A DNA stretch of 64,000 nt from Streptomyces scabichelini (GTDB lineage Bacteria; Actinomycetota; Actinomycetes; Streptomycetales; Streptomycetaceae), in the NCBI RefSeq assembly GCF_011045015.1, contig NZ_JAAKZY010000007.1, positions 1-64,000 of the forward strand, read 5' to 3'. Positions 16,110 through 25,123 of this stretch are shown here, piece by piece (positions within the stretch are counted from its first letter, which is position 1; every line of letters begins with the position of its first letter). The notes under the pieces were generated by a model that was not told the origin of the DNA, made no database searches, and was given only the letters and a program-made list of their open reading frames with translations. The translations under genes and the position numbers were made by a program.

Positions 16110-19100
16110 TCCGCTGGGCGCCCCGGGCCTCGCCCGGATGGCGGCTCGCCATGGTGAGCCGGAGCCGGCTGCTCCGTACCGCGTCGAAGGTGATCACCGT
16201 CGGCGCGTCGGACGCGGTGGCCCAGTCGACTTCGGCTCCCTTCACGGGCACGTAGCGGTGGCCGTCCCAGTGGGCGACCTCGACCGTGGCGGGCAGGGTG
16301 TGCGTCGCGTCGACGGAGAAGGAGACCTCGACGCGGTCGATGGTGCGGGTGCGTCCCACGTCGACCGAGACCCAGTCCTGCGGGCGGGCGCCGTTGAAGG
16401 CGGGCAGCAGTGCGGTGGGCGCCTTGTGGAAGGCGTTCGACCAGCCGGTGGCCGGATCGCCGTCGAGCATCGCGGCGGGCAGGGTGTCCGGACGGCCGGA
16501 GTAACTGGCGTCCGCCACAGGGGAGTTCGGGGCGCCGGGACCTGGGTCGGGCTTGAACTCCGGCGCCGGGGTCAGGATCTTCGCGTTCGCGGGCGTCGTG
16601 CGTACGGTGACGGTGGCGCTCCGCAGCCCCTCCGCGCGCGCCCGGACCGTGAGGCGCCCGGCCCGGCTGCCGGAGCGGACGATCGCCAGGGCCTTTCCGT
16701 GGAAGGCGGTGCGGGTACTGGCCTGATAGCGCTCGGCGCTCTCCTCGCGTCCGTTGTCGAGCCCGGCCAGGGAGCCGCCCTCGACGTCGAAGGCCAGCAG
16801 GTGCTCGGCGCCCGGCACCACCACACCGCGGGCGTCCACCACCTCCGCGGTCACGAAGCACAGCGAACGGCCGTCCGCCGGAAGGGACTTGCGGTCCGCA
16901 GTGAGGCGCACGGCCTGCGGCTTCCCGGCGGTGCGCAGCACGTCGGTGGCGATGGTCCGGCCGTCGCGGCGGGCCACCGCCTTGAGCTCACCGGGCGCGA
17001 AAGGCACCTTCCAGGTGAGGTGGAGCTTGCCCGCGCTGCCGTTGGGGCTGGTGTAACTGCCGGGCCAGGGACCGCCGGTGACGGTCTTGTCGTCTCCGGT
17101 CGCCTCGGTCGTCTCCAGGTAGGTGCGTCCGTCGGTGGTCTTCTTCTCGTCGAACTTCCTTGTGCCCAGCGACTTTCCGTTGAGGAAGAGCTCGACGGTG
17201 TCCACGTTCGAGTAGGCCCAGACCTCGACAGTCTCGCCCTCCTCGTGGTTCCAGCTCATCGGCACCAGATGGACCATGGGCTCGTCGGTCCACTGGCTCT
17301 TGAAGAGGTGGTACACGTCCTTCGGGAACCCGGCCGTGTCGGCGGCCCCGAAGAACGACGCCTTCACCGGGAACACGTCGTACGGCGTGGGCTCCCCGAT
17401 GTAGTCGATGCCCGACCACAGGAACTCCCCCGTGAACCACTTCCGGTCCCGGTCCTTCTTCAGCCCGTACTCGCCGCTCATCGTCCAGGACGCGAGGTTG
17501 TTGTCGTACGAGGAGGTCGCGCGCTTGCCGGGGGTGTAGTTCTCGCCCGTGTTGAGGTGCTCCGGCTCCTGGTACGTGCCGCGTGTGGAGGTCGAGGACG
17601 AGGACTCCGACTCGAAGAGGAAGAGGTTCGGATAGCGGGCGTGCAGGGCGTCGACGGAGGCGGCGGTGTTGTAGTTGAGGCCGAGCCCGTCCAGCTTGGC
17701 GAGCATCAGGTCGGCCGGCGAGCCGACGGCGGGCAGGCCCCGGTACTTGTCGGAGCCGATCACGATCGGGCGGGTGTCGTCGAGCTTCTTGATGCCGTCG
17801 ATGAGCCGGTCCGCCATGGCCAGTCCGGCGGTTGTGGTCGAGTCGGGGACTTCGTTGCCGATGGACCACATCAGGACGGCGGGCGAGTTGCGGGCCGCGA
17901 GGACCATCTCGGTGATGTCCGCGTCACTGTGCTCGTCGAAGAAACGGCCGTAGTCGTACGGGTTCTTGCCGCGCCGCCAGCAGTCGAACGCCTCCACCAT
18001 CATCACGATGCCGAGCCGCTCGCAGGCCTCGATCACCTCGGGCGCGGGCGGATTGTGCGAGGTGCGCAGGGCGTTGATCCCCATGTCCTGCATGATCTTC
18101 AGCTGCCGCTCGACGGCGTCCGCGTCGACGGCGGCGCCGAGTGCGCCCAGGTCGTGGTGGAGGTTGACGCCGCGGATCTTGGTGGGGACGCCGTTCAGGG
18201 TCATTCCGTCGACGGGGTCGAAGATGGCGCGCCGTATGCCGAAGGGGGTGCGGTAGGTGTCGGTGATCTCACCGTCGACACGGAGTTCGGTGAGCAGGGT
18301 GTACCGGTCCGGGTTGTCGGAGGACCACAACCTGGGCTTGTTCACCGTCAGTTGCTGAGTCTCGGTGGCCGATTTCCCGACCTTGAGCGTCGAGGTCTCG
18401 CGGGCCACCGTACGGCCGTCGGGGTCGACGACTCTCGATCTGACCTCGACCAGTCTGACGGCGCCCGAGGCGTTCTCGACGCTGGTCTCCACCCGTACGA
18501 GCGCGTGCCCCTCCTCGATCTCGGGCGTGGTCACATACGTCCCCCACCGCCGGACGTGCACCGGCTCCGTGACGACGAGGCGGGCCTCGCGGTAGATCCC
18601 GCTGCCGGAGTACCAGCGGCTGCTGGGCAGTTGGTTCTGGACCTTGACGGCGATGACGTTCGCGGTCTTGCCGTCCGTGTGCAGCAGATCGGTGAGGTCG
18701 AGGGCGAACCCCGTGTAGCCGTAGGGGTGTTGGCCGACGAGCTTGCCGTTGCAGTAGACGGACGAGTCCATGTAGACGCCGTCGAACTCGACGGAGACAC
18801 GCTTGCCCGCGTACGCGGACGGCAGGGTGAAGGAGATGCGGTACCAGCCGAGGCCGCCGGGAAGGAAGCCGGTGCCGCTGGTGGTGCCGTGCTCGGTGGT
18901 GGGGGTCTGCTCGATGCTCCAGTCGTGCGGCACGGCGACGTGCCGCCAGTCCGAGTCGTCGTAGCCGGGCTCGGCGGCCCGGGCGTACGCGCCGGTGGGG
19001 TCGGTGATGCCGGACGGGTTGACCAGCGCGAAGCGCCAGCCGTCACGTAACGGGACGGTCCGCCCTCCGACGGCGGTGCGGGCCCGGGGTGCGGCCTGTG

Positions 19101-19173
19101 CATCGGTGGCCCCCGCAAGGACCACGGGTGTCGCCGTTCCTGCGATCAGTACCGATCTGCGCGTCACCGTCAT
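16081..19173 (-). CDS. secreted glycoside hydrolase family 2 enzyme with C-terminal F5/8-type domain
   Basis: A 1030-aa exported beta-galactosidase-type enzyme. The N-terminus TRRSVLIAGTATPVVLAG is a twin-arginine signal. GH2 sugar-binding, immunoglobulin-like and TIM-barrel domains follow. The acid/base Glu is in WSIGNEVPD (about residue 441) and the nucleophile is most likely in FESESSSSTSTRG (about 520). Then come DUF4982-like and Big-like beta domains (600-850) and a discoidin-type carbohydrate-binding domain (DGDPATGWSNAF, about 890-1025). It acts outside the cell on beta-linked sugars; the exact substrate is unknown. Codon 42 is TTA, so expression may need the bldA tRNA. Three 10-bp direct repeats lie upstream. 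Confidence 0.93.
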   Translation of the reverse strand: MTVTRRSVLIAGTATPVVLAGATDAQAAPRARTAVGGRTVPLRDGWRFALVNPSGITDPTGAYARAAEPGYDDSDWRHVAVPHDWSIEQTPTTEHGTTSGTGFLPGGLGWYRISFTLPSAYAGKRVSVEFDGVYMDSSVYCNGKLVGQHPYGYTGFALDLTDLLHTDGKTANVIAVKVQNQLPSSRWYSGSGIYREARLVVTEPVHVRRWGTYVTTPEIEEGHALVRVETSVENASGAVRLVEVRSRVVDPDGRTVARETSTLKVGKSATETQQLTVNKPRLWSSDNPDRYTLLTELRVDGEITDTYRTPFGIRRAIFDPVDGMTLNGVPTKIRGVNLHHDLGALGAAVDADAVERQLKIMQDMGINALRTSHNPPAPEVIEACERLGIVMMVEAFDCWRRGKNPYDYGRFFDEHSDADITEMVLAARNSPAVLMWSIGNEVPDSTTTAGLAMADRLIDGIKKLDDTRPIVIGSDKYRGLPAVGSPADLMLAKLDGLGLNYNTAASVDALHARYPNLFLFESESSSSTSTRGTYQEPEHLNTGENYTPGKRATSSYDNNLASWTMSGEYGLKKDRDRKWFTGEFLWSGIDYIGEPTPYDVFPVKASFFGAADTAGFPKDVYHLFKSQWTDEPMVHLVPMSWNHEEGETVEVWAYSNVDTVELFLNGKSLGTRKFDEKKTTDGRTYLETTEATGDDKTVTGGPWPGSYTSPNGSAGKLHLTWKVPFAPGELKAVARRDGRTIATDVLRTAGKPQAVRLTADRKSLPADGRSLCFVTAEVVDARGVVVPGAEHLLAFDVEGGSLAGLDNGREESAERYQASTRTAFHGKALAIVRSGSRAGRLTVRARAEGLRSATVTVRTTPANAKILTPAPEFKPDPGPGAPNSPVADASYSGRPDTLPAAMLDGDPATGWSNAFHKAPTALLPAFNGARPQDWVSVDVGRTRTIDRVEVSFSVDATHTLPATVEVAHWDGHRYVPVKGAEVDWATASDAPTVITFDAVRSSRLRLTMASRHPGEARGAQRISRLEVPPR

Positions 19174-19191
19174 GACAGGTTCCCTTTCGCC

Positions 19192-19221
19192 AAGCGCTCA
19201 CAATTGCTCATAACTGCTCGC
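19192..19221. promoter_or_regulatory. three 10-bp direct repeats upstream of the GH2 gene
   Basis: AAGCGCTCAC, AATTGCTCAT and AACTGCTCGC share AANNGCTCNN at exact 10-bp spacing, so all lie on one face of the helix. They end 18 bp upstream of the ATG at 19173. Read on the minus strand they contain TTGTGAGCGC, similar to half a lac-type operator. The regulator is unknown. Confidence 0.5.
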
Positions 19222-19447
19222 GAACAAACAGATTCTGACGGTGCGACACTCAGGACCGTCAAGACTCCGGCAGCCCTCTTCTGTCCGTCACGTCACATCG
19301 GCCTGAAACCCCCGGTGGCGGGACGGCCTGGAACGACGGCCGGTGCCGGTGGGCCGCAGGCCGTGTGCGGACCCCCTGCACGGACTACTCTGGGACCCGA
19401 GTGACGCATCTGATCACTGTCAGTGTCCGCAATGGAGAGTGGCGACG

Positions 19448-21859
19448 ATGAGGAGCCACGACGACACACCGCCGGACGGTCCGGACTACCCGTTCGACGA
19501 GACCGCCACGGCACGGGCTGTCCTCGACGCGGACGGCATCCTCGTCCAGTGGAACGAGGGCGCCCGTCGCCTGCTCGGCCATGCCCCGGCCGACGTACTG
19601 GGCCGCCCCGCCGTGGACCTGGTGGCCCCGGGCGGCGAGGTCGGACGGCCCGAGCCGACGAGCCGGCGCTGGAGCGGCCGCCTCACGCTGCGCCACCAGG
19701 ACGGCAGCCCCCGGAACGTATGGCTGCTCGCCCATCGGCTACGGCCCGAGCGGGGCGACCGCAGCGACTGGCTGGTCGTCTCCCCTCTCACCGCCATGGA
19801 CCCGCTGTCCGACGACGACCCCCTGACGACCGCGCTCCTGGACCACGCACCCTGCGCCACGGCGATCTACGACGAGCGGCTGCGGCTGCGCCGGATCAAC
19901 GAGGCGATGGCCGACAACATCGGTCTCCCCGAGGAGCGGATCCGCGGGCTGCGGCTTTCCGAGATCGGGGCCAGGCCGCAGAGCGAGGACCTCGAGCGGC
20001 ACATGCTCCGGGTGCTTCTGTCCGGGCGACCGGAGGAAGTGCAGACGTACATGCGGGCCGGCAGCGAGGAACAGCCGCACGCCTGGCTGGCGCGGATCGC
20101 GCCGCTCACGGACACCGAGGGCAGGGTACGCGGCGTCTGTCTGGCCGCACACGACTTCACCGAGCAGTACCTGGCCCGCGAGCGCCTCCAGCTCGTCAAC
20201 GAGGCGAGCATCCGCATCGGCACCACCCTCGACGTCAGACGCACGGCCCAGGAGCTGGCCGACGTGTGCGTGCCCGCGCTCGCCGACTTCGTGAGCATCG
20301 ATCTCATGGACCCGCTGGACCAGGGCGGCGAACCGTACTCCGGGCGTCTGTCCGCCCCCGTCAGCCTGCGCCGCGCCGCCCACCGGTCGGTGCACCCCGG
20401 CACCCCCGAGGCCGTGGTCAAGCCGGGCCAGGTCGACGTCTATCCGGCGTCCTCGCCCCAGGCCGACTCCCTGGTGGCCGGCCGGCCCATCGTGGCCTCG
20501 GACCTGGCGTCCACGCTGTCGGAGTGGCTCGCCTGGGACCGGCCGCGCTTCGAACGCGTCAAGGAGTACGGCATCCACTCGACGATGTCGGTACCCATCC
20601 AGGCCCGCGGCACGACCCTGGGCGTCGCCGTCTTCACCCGGTTCCGGCGGCCCGACCCCTTCACGCCCGACGACGTCCTGCTGGCCGAGGAGGTCACGGC
20701 CAGGGCGGCCGTCTGCATCGACAACGCCCGCCGCTACACCCGCGAACGCGCGACCGCGCTCGCCCTGCAGCGCAGCCTGCTGCCGCGGACGCTGCCGCGC
20801 ACGGCAGCCCTCGAAGCGGCGTCGAGTTATCTGCCCGCGGCGCAGGCCGGGGTCGGCGGCGACTGGTTCGACGTGATCCCGCTGTCGGGCATGCGGGCCG
20901 CCATGGTCGTCGGGGACGTCGTCGGCCACGGAGTCCAGGCGTCGGCCACGATGGGGCGGCTGCGGACGGCGGTACGCACGCTCGCCGACATCGACCTGGC
21001 GCCGGACGAGCTGCTGACCCACCTCGACGACCTGGTCGTCCGGCTCTCCGAGGAGGCGGGCAGCGACGGCACGACGGGCGAGGTCGGGGCCACCTGCCTG
21101 TACGCCGTGTACGACCCGGTCAGCCGCCGCTGCACCCTGGCGCGGGCCGGCCATCCGCCACCGGTGATGCTCCCGCCGGACGGCCCGCCCGAGGAGATCG
21201 ACGTACCGCCCGGGCCTCCCCTGGGCGTCGGCGGGCTGCCGTTCGAGTCCGTCGAGCTCACGCTCTCCGAAGGCACCGTGCTCGCCCTGTACACCGACGG
21301 CCTGATCGAGAGCCGCGACCGGGACCTCGACGTCAGTCACCGGATGCTGTACCAGGCACTGGCCCGGCCCTCGAGCTCCCTGGACGACACCTGCCACCAC
21401 ATCCTCCAGTCGCTGCTCCCACCGACCGGCGTTCCCGACGACGTGGCCCTGCTCCTCGCCCGTATGCGCGGACTTCCGGCCTCTCAGGTCGCGACCTGGG
21501 ACATCCCCGCCGATCCAGCCCTCGTCGGCCCGGTCCGCAAGCAGGTCGTCCAGCAGCTGGGCACCTGGCAGCTGGATGAGGCGGCGTTCACGACCGAGCT
21601 CGTGGTCAGCGAGCTCGTCACCAACGCCATCCGGTACGGCGACCGTCCCATCCGGCTACGCCTCATCCATGACTCCGCGACGCTGATCTGCGAGGTGTCG
21701 GACGCCAGCCACACCGCCCCGCACCTGCGCCGCGCCAAGACCTTCGACGAGGGCGGGCGCGGCCTGCTCCTGGTCGCCCAGCTCACCCAGCGCTGGGGCA
21801 GCCGGCACACGCCCGAGGGGAAGACGATCTGGGCGGAGCTGACCCTGGACGGGGAATGA
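19448..21859 (+). CDS. PAS-PAS-GAF-SpoIIE phosphatase with HATPase domain
   Basis: An 803-aa cytoplasmic signalling protein. Two PAS domains (about 17-110 and 125-245; DADGILVQWNEGARRLLG and LRLRRINEAMADNIGLPE) are followed by a GAF domain (265-430) and a PP2C/SpoIIE phosphatase domain (450-650). Metal-binding aspartates are seen in GGDWFDVIPL, VVGDVVGHG and ALYTDGLIE. A C-terminal anti-sigma-type kinase domain (ELVVSELVTNAIRYGD, GGRGLLLVAQL) completes it. Such proteins dephosphorylate STAS anti-anti-sigma factors and can also phosphorylate them, so partner switching to a SigB-like sigma factor is the likely role. The STAS protein at 61387 is a possible partner (inference). The ATG at 19448 follows GGAGAG. 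Confidence 0.95.
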   Translation: MRSHDDTPPDGPDYPFDETATARAVLDADGILVQWNEGARRLLGHAPADVLGRPAVDLVAPGGEVGRPEPTSRRWSGRLTLRHQDGSPRNVWLLAHRLRPERGDRSDWLVVSPLTAMDPLSDDDPLTTALLDHAPCATAIYDERLRLRRINEAMADNIGLPEERIRGLRLSEIGARPQSEDLERHMLRVLLSGRPEEVQTYMRAGSEEQPHAWLARIAPLTDTEGRVRGVCLAAHDFTEQYLARERLQLVNEASIRIGTTLDVRRTAQELADVCVPALADFVSIDLMDPLDQGGEPYSGRLSAPVSLRRAAHRSVHPGTPEAVVKPGQVDVYPASSPQADSLVAGRPIVASDLASTLSEWLAWDRPRFERVKEYGIHSTMSVPIQARGTTLGVAVFTRFRRPDPFTPDDVLLAEEVTARAAVCIDNARRYTRERATALALQRSLLPRTLPRTAALEAASSYLPAAQAGVGGDWFDVIPLSGMRAAMVVGDVVGHGVQASATMGRLRTAVRTLADIDLAPDELLTHLDDLVVRLSEEAGSDGTTGEVGATCLYAVYDPVSRRCTLARAGHPPPVMLPPDGPPEEIDVPPGPPLGVGGLPFESVELTLSEGTVLALYTDGLIESRDRDLDVSHRMLYQALARPSSSLDDTCHHILQSLLPPTGVPDDVALLLARMRGLPASQVATWDIPADPALVGPVRKQVVQQLGTWQLDEAAFTTELVVSELVTNAIRYGDRPIRLRLIHDSATLICEVSDASHTAPHLRRAKTFDEGGRGLLLVAQLTQRWGSRHTPEGKTIWAELTLDGE

Positions 21860-21902
21860 CCTCCGGCAGCTCGTTTCGTGACCTCCGGCCGCGCGCTTCG
21901 GT

Positions 21903-23822
21903 TCAGCGTCGGTCGCCGAACCCGCCGCCTCCGGACCAGCCGCCGGACCAGCCGCCGCCCGACCAGCCGCCTTCGTAACCGCCGCCGGAGCCGTCGTGCC
22001 CGCCGTCCCAGCAGTAGTAGCCGTAGCACGCCTGGCCGCGGTCGGGCGTGGGGATCGCCGGCGGTGGAGCCGAGGACGACTCGGGCGGTGCGGGCTTCGG
22101 TGTGGGGGACGGTGTGCGGGTGGGCGTGGGAGTGGCGCCGCGTGTCGGCTTCGGTGAATCGCCGTCCGTGTAGGCGTTGATCCACTCCATCTGGAGCGAG
22201 TCCACCGAGGAGTCGAACTGCCAGCGCTGGGATTCGCTGTCGTCCCGGGTCTTGAGGACGAGGGCCGTCTCACCCTCTGGCGCGGCGGGTGTCAGGGCCA
22301 GTTCCTGGCGCGCGAGCGGCACCAGGTTGTCCTGGAGGGTGAAGTCGTACCGCACGTTCTTGGTGTCTCGCACGGTGCTGCCCTTGCACGGGCCCAGCCG
22401 GACCGACGAGGCGAGGCGGGAGTCGAGGCACAGCTCGGGGGCGTCCAGGCTGCGGAGCGACCCGTCGCTCTCGTACGACCATTGCTGCCGGGCGGAGGAG
22501 GTGCAGGTGGTGAGCACGGCCTCCGCGCCTTTGACCGCCTCGCTGCCGGCGATACCGACGCACAGATCGTTCGCGGCATTGCGCAGCCGGCCGCGCGGTG
22601 TGCCGGACGACGAGTCGCCCGAGCCGGCCCTGGACGGCCCGGCACTGGGTGTCCTGCCGTCGGGCGTCCTGGACGCCGTTCCGGTGCCGGCGTCGGAGGG
22701 GGACTTCGCGCCGTCCCTGGCGCCGGCCCACAGGAGGAGCGGTACGACGACGCACGCGCTTACTGTGAGCACGGCCAGGGCGAGGGTTCTCCGGCCGCGC
22801 GAGCGCCTTCTGGGCTCCGCGGGGTCGCGCTCCACGGGGGGCAGGTCGGGGTACGCGGGGATGTTGTCGGGGTACGGGAGGCGGTTGTCGAGGTGCGTGG
22901 GGGCTTGCGCCTCATGGCGGTGGGCGTCATGGGGATGGGCGTCATGGGGATGGGCGTCACCCGCCGGGGCGGCGGTCCAGGATTCACCCGAGGTCGCGGC
23001 CACGACCGGGCCCGTGTGTGCGTCGCCCACGATTGGGCCTGTGGGCGCCTGGGCCACGACCGGGCGAGCCTGCGCCTCCTCGATCCGGGCGCGGCGGCCG
23101 GGCCGGGAGTCGAGATAGGTCCGTGCTCCCCAGCCGAGCACCGCCTCGGCCAGCAGCACGGGCAGCCGGCCGCCGGACTGGTCCAGTTGGTCGGCCGCGT
23201 ACCGGCAGTACCCGCACTGGTCCATGTGCCGTTGCAGATCGCGCGAGGTCTTGGTGCTGCTGTGCCGGAGCGACGCGTCCAGCAGTCGGTTGTAGCGACG
23301 GCACTCGTCCCTGGGCGCGAGTGCGCTGTGCGCCTCCAGACAGCCCGCGCGTAAGAGTTCACGAGCCCGCTGCAGCTGGAGGGGAGCGTCCTCGGCGGTC
23401 AGGCCGATCAGGCCGGCCGGTATCGCGAGGTCCTCCGCCTCGACTTCCACGTGCCACAGAATGCAGCGGGCGTTCTCCGGCAGGTCCTGGAAAGCGCGGG
23501 ACACCAGGCGCCTGTTCTCCGGCGGAAGAAGCCGTTCCACGGCGCGGTCACCGTCGTCGGGGCCGGACTGCAGTTCGGGGTGAAGCTGTGATCGCCGTTT
23601 GTCCGCGTCCCATTCCGCCGCGATACGGCGCACGGTGACCAGCAGCCGTGGCCGCCATGCCGCTGTCGATCCCGTCCGCCGTTCGTATTCCCCGAAGAGC
23701 CGGGTGAATGCGGCGGTGGTGAGCATCCCGGCGTACTGCGCACCGTTCGTACAGAGCCGCGCGTACGAGTGGACCGCTGCCCAGTGCCGCGCCAGCAGTT
23801 GCTCGTCGGTGGCGTCGCTCAC
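21903..23822 (-). CDS. second sigma-like/zinc-finger membrane protein with ricin-type domain
   Basis: A 639-aa paralog of the protein at 9176-10798 with the same order: sigma-like helices (EQLLARHWAAVHSYA, AAFTRLFGEYERRTG), LPENARCILWHVEVEAEDL, a zinc-finger motif DLQRHMDQCGYCRYAADQL, one membrane span (TLALAVLTVSACVVVPLLLW) and a beta-trefoil lectin domain (ARQQWSYESDG, ELCLDSRL). It differs in a His/Asp-rich repeat in the linker (DAHPHDAHPHDAHRH) and in a C-terminal Pro/Thr segment followed by a Gly/Trp-rich tail (EGGWSGGGWSGGWSGGGG). The GTG at 23822 is chosen because GGAGG lies nine bases upstream. Codon 157 is TTA, a possible bldA control point absent from the first paralog. Confidence 0.85.
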   Translation of the reverse strand: MSDATDEQLLARHWAAVHSYARLCTNGAQYAGMLTTAAFTRLFGEYERRTGSTAAWRPRLLVTVRRIAAEWDADKRRSQLHPELQSGPDDGDRAVERLLPPENRRLVSRAFQDLPENARCILWHVEVEAEDLAIPAGLIGLTAEDAPLQLQRARELLRAGCLEAHSALAPRDECRRYNRLLDASLRHSSTKTSRDLQRHMDQCGYCRYAADQLDQSGGRLPVLLAEAVLGWGARTYLDSRPGRRARIEEAQARPVVAQAPTGPIVGDAHTGPVVAATSGESWTAAPAGDAHPHDAHPHDAHRHEAQAPTHLDNRLPYPDNIPAYPDLPPVERDPAEPRRRSRGRRTLALAVLTVSACVVVPLLLWAGARDGAKSPSDAGTGTASRTPDGRTPSAGPSRAGSGDSSSGTPRGRLRNAANDLCVGIAGSEAVKGAEAVLTTCTSSARQQWSYESDGSLRSLDAPELCLDSRLASSVRLGPCKGSTVRDTKNVRYDFTLQDNLVPLARQELALTPAAPEGETALVLKTRDDSESQRWQFDSSVDSLQMEWINAYTDGDSPKPTRGATPTPTRTPSPTPKPAPPESSSAPPPAIPTPDRGQACYGYYCWDGGHDGSGGGYEGGWSGGGWSGGWSGGGGFGDRR

Positions 23823-24126
23823 GTGCACTTTCCTCCAAAAGCCGTGCGGAATGAGCCCGTACCATTGGGTACGGAATTGTCCACACGCTGACAAGCGCAC
23901 CCTTGCACAGCGCATCGGTCCCGTTCAAGTGAATCCCCTCAATGCCCGTTTCTGTCCGGGTACTTGGAGGTGACAAACTGTCAGCAAATGTAGTTCGCAA
24001 AGTCATTCGGATTTCGTCTCCCGAACTTACCTGAAGTAAGTACCGATTTGCCGTGCAGAAATGGGAGTCCGCTCATCGCCGCGTCGGCACTCCGCGCGGG
24101 AGATCGGGCTGCTGTGTAACTGACTA
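23823..24126. other. intergenic region upstream of the second ricin-domain gene
   Basis: 304 bp with no convincing ORF. It holds the promoter of the ricin-domain gene on the minus strand and the 3' side of the AraC gene. The 12-mer CACCCTTGCACA at 23898-23909 is shared with the region upstream of the paralog. A short inverted repeat, GTACC-ATTG-GGTAC, lies at about 23860-23873. Confidence 0.6.
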
Positions 24127-25053
24127 TCAGCGCCGCAGCCCCGCCCTGTACGCGCCGGGAGGCGTCCCATAGCGCTGCCGGAAGACCCGGTTGAAGTGGA
24201 ATGGGCTGGTGAAGCCGGAGGCCGCCGCCACCCGTTCCACCGGCAGGTCGGTGGCTTCCAGGAGCCGGGCGGCGTGCAGCAGCCGCGCGGCGAGCAGCGC
24301 CCGCATCGGGGACTGGCCGAGCTGCTGGCTGAAGAGGTGCGCGAACCGGGAGGGCGAGAGCGAGACGCCCGCGGCCAGCGACTCCACGGTGTGCGGCGCG
24401 CCCGGGTCGGCGGCGATCAGCGCCTCGGCCCGGCGGACGCGTACGTCGACACCGGACCGCTGCGGCTCCGGGCGCGCGGTGGCGGCCGCGAGCAGGACGA
24501 TCGATTCCAGGGAGCAGAGGGCCAGTTCGCGGGCGGCCGTTCCGTGGGCGACGGCCACCTGGCCGTCCTCGGAGGTGCCCGGCGCGGCGATCCGGCCGGG
24601 CGGGGCGCCCTCCCCCGTCCACCGCGCGTCGGCCAGCATCCGCCGGAACGCCGACTCCACGCGTTCGTGGACGCTGCCGGGGACCGGCGTGACGGCGTAC
24701 AGCCGGTCACCCCGTGCGTACGGCCGCAGCCAGCCGGCCCAGGACGGCCTGGCCTGGCAGTGCACCCACCAGAACGCCCAGTGCCGCGCGCCCGGCGCGA
24801 CCGCGTAGCGGTGGGGAACGTCAGGTCCGAGGACCACCAGATCGCCCGCGCCCGCGCGCGTTTCGACGGCACCCTGGCTCAGTCGCCCGCTCCCGCCCGT
24901 GGTCCAGGTGAACAGCCAACTGTCCGCGCCGTGTGGCCGGTTGACGCTGTAGCCGGGCCGCTCGTCGAATCGGCCGACGGTGACAAGACCCGGCGGCGGG
25001 GACGGAGCGGCAGGCTCCGGGGCAGCAGGCTCGGGCAATCCCTCAGCGTTCAC
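24127..25053 (-). CDS. AraC family transcriptional regulator
   Basis: A protein of about 308 aa with an N-terminal cupin-type ligand domain (AGAGDLVVLGPDVPHRYAV and HWAFWWVHCQ are typical) and a C-terminal pair of AraC helix-turn-helix motifs (VESLAAGVSLSPSRFAHLFS; VERVAAASGFTSPFHFNRVF, ending YGTPPGAYR). The domain order matches sugar- or small-molecule-sensing AraC activators. An ATG at 25059 directly abuts GGGAGG with no spacing, so the GTG at 25053 is the better start. It is divergent from the PhyH-type dioxygenase gene 70 bp away and probably regulates it. Confidence 0.92.
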   Translation of the reverse strand: MNAEGLPEPAAPEPAAPSPPPGLVTVGRFDERPGYSVNRPHGADSWLFTWTTGGSGRLSQGAVETRAGAGDLVVLGPDVPHRYAVAPGARHWAFWWVHCQARPSWAGWLRPYARGDRLYAVTPVPGSVHERVESAFRRMLADARWTGEGAPPGRIAAPGTSEDGQVAVAHGTAARELALCSLESIVLLAAATARPEPQRSGVDVRVRRAEALIAADPGAPHTVESLAAGVSLSPSRFAHLFSQQLGQSPMRALLAARLLHAARLLEATDLPVERVAAASGFTSPFHFNRVFRQRYGTPPGAYRAGLRR

Positions 25054-25123
25054 GGGCATCCTCCCGATATCCGCGGCGGCCTAGCGTGGCAGGTACGGAG
25101 CTTCCGTCTGAAGGGGTGAACGC

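Noticed and set aside
19195..19212. Direct match to the E. coli lac operator
   Set aside because: Only a half-site resembles it. The exact 10-bp periodicity of three repeats explains the sequence better.
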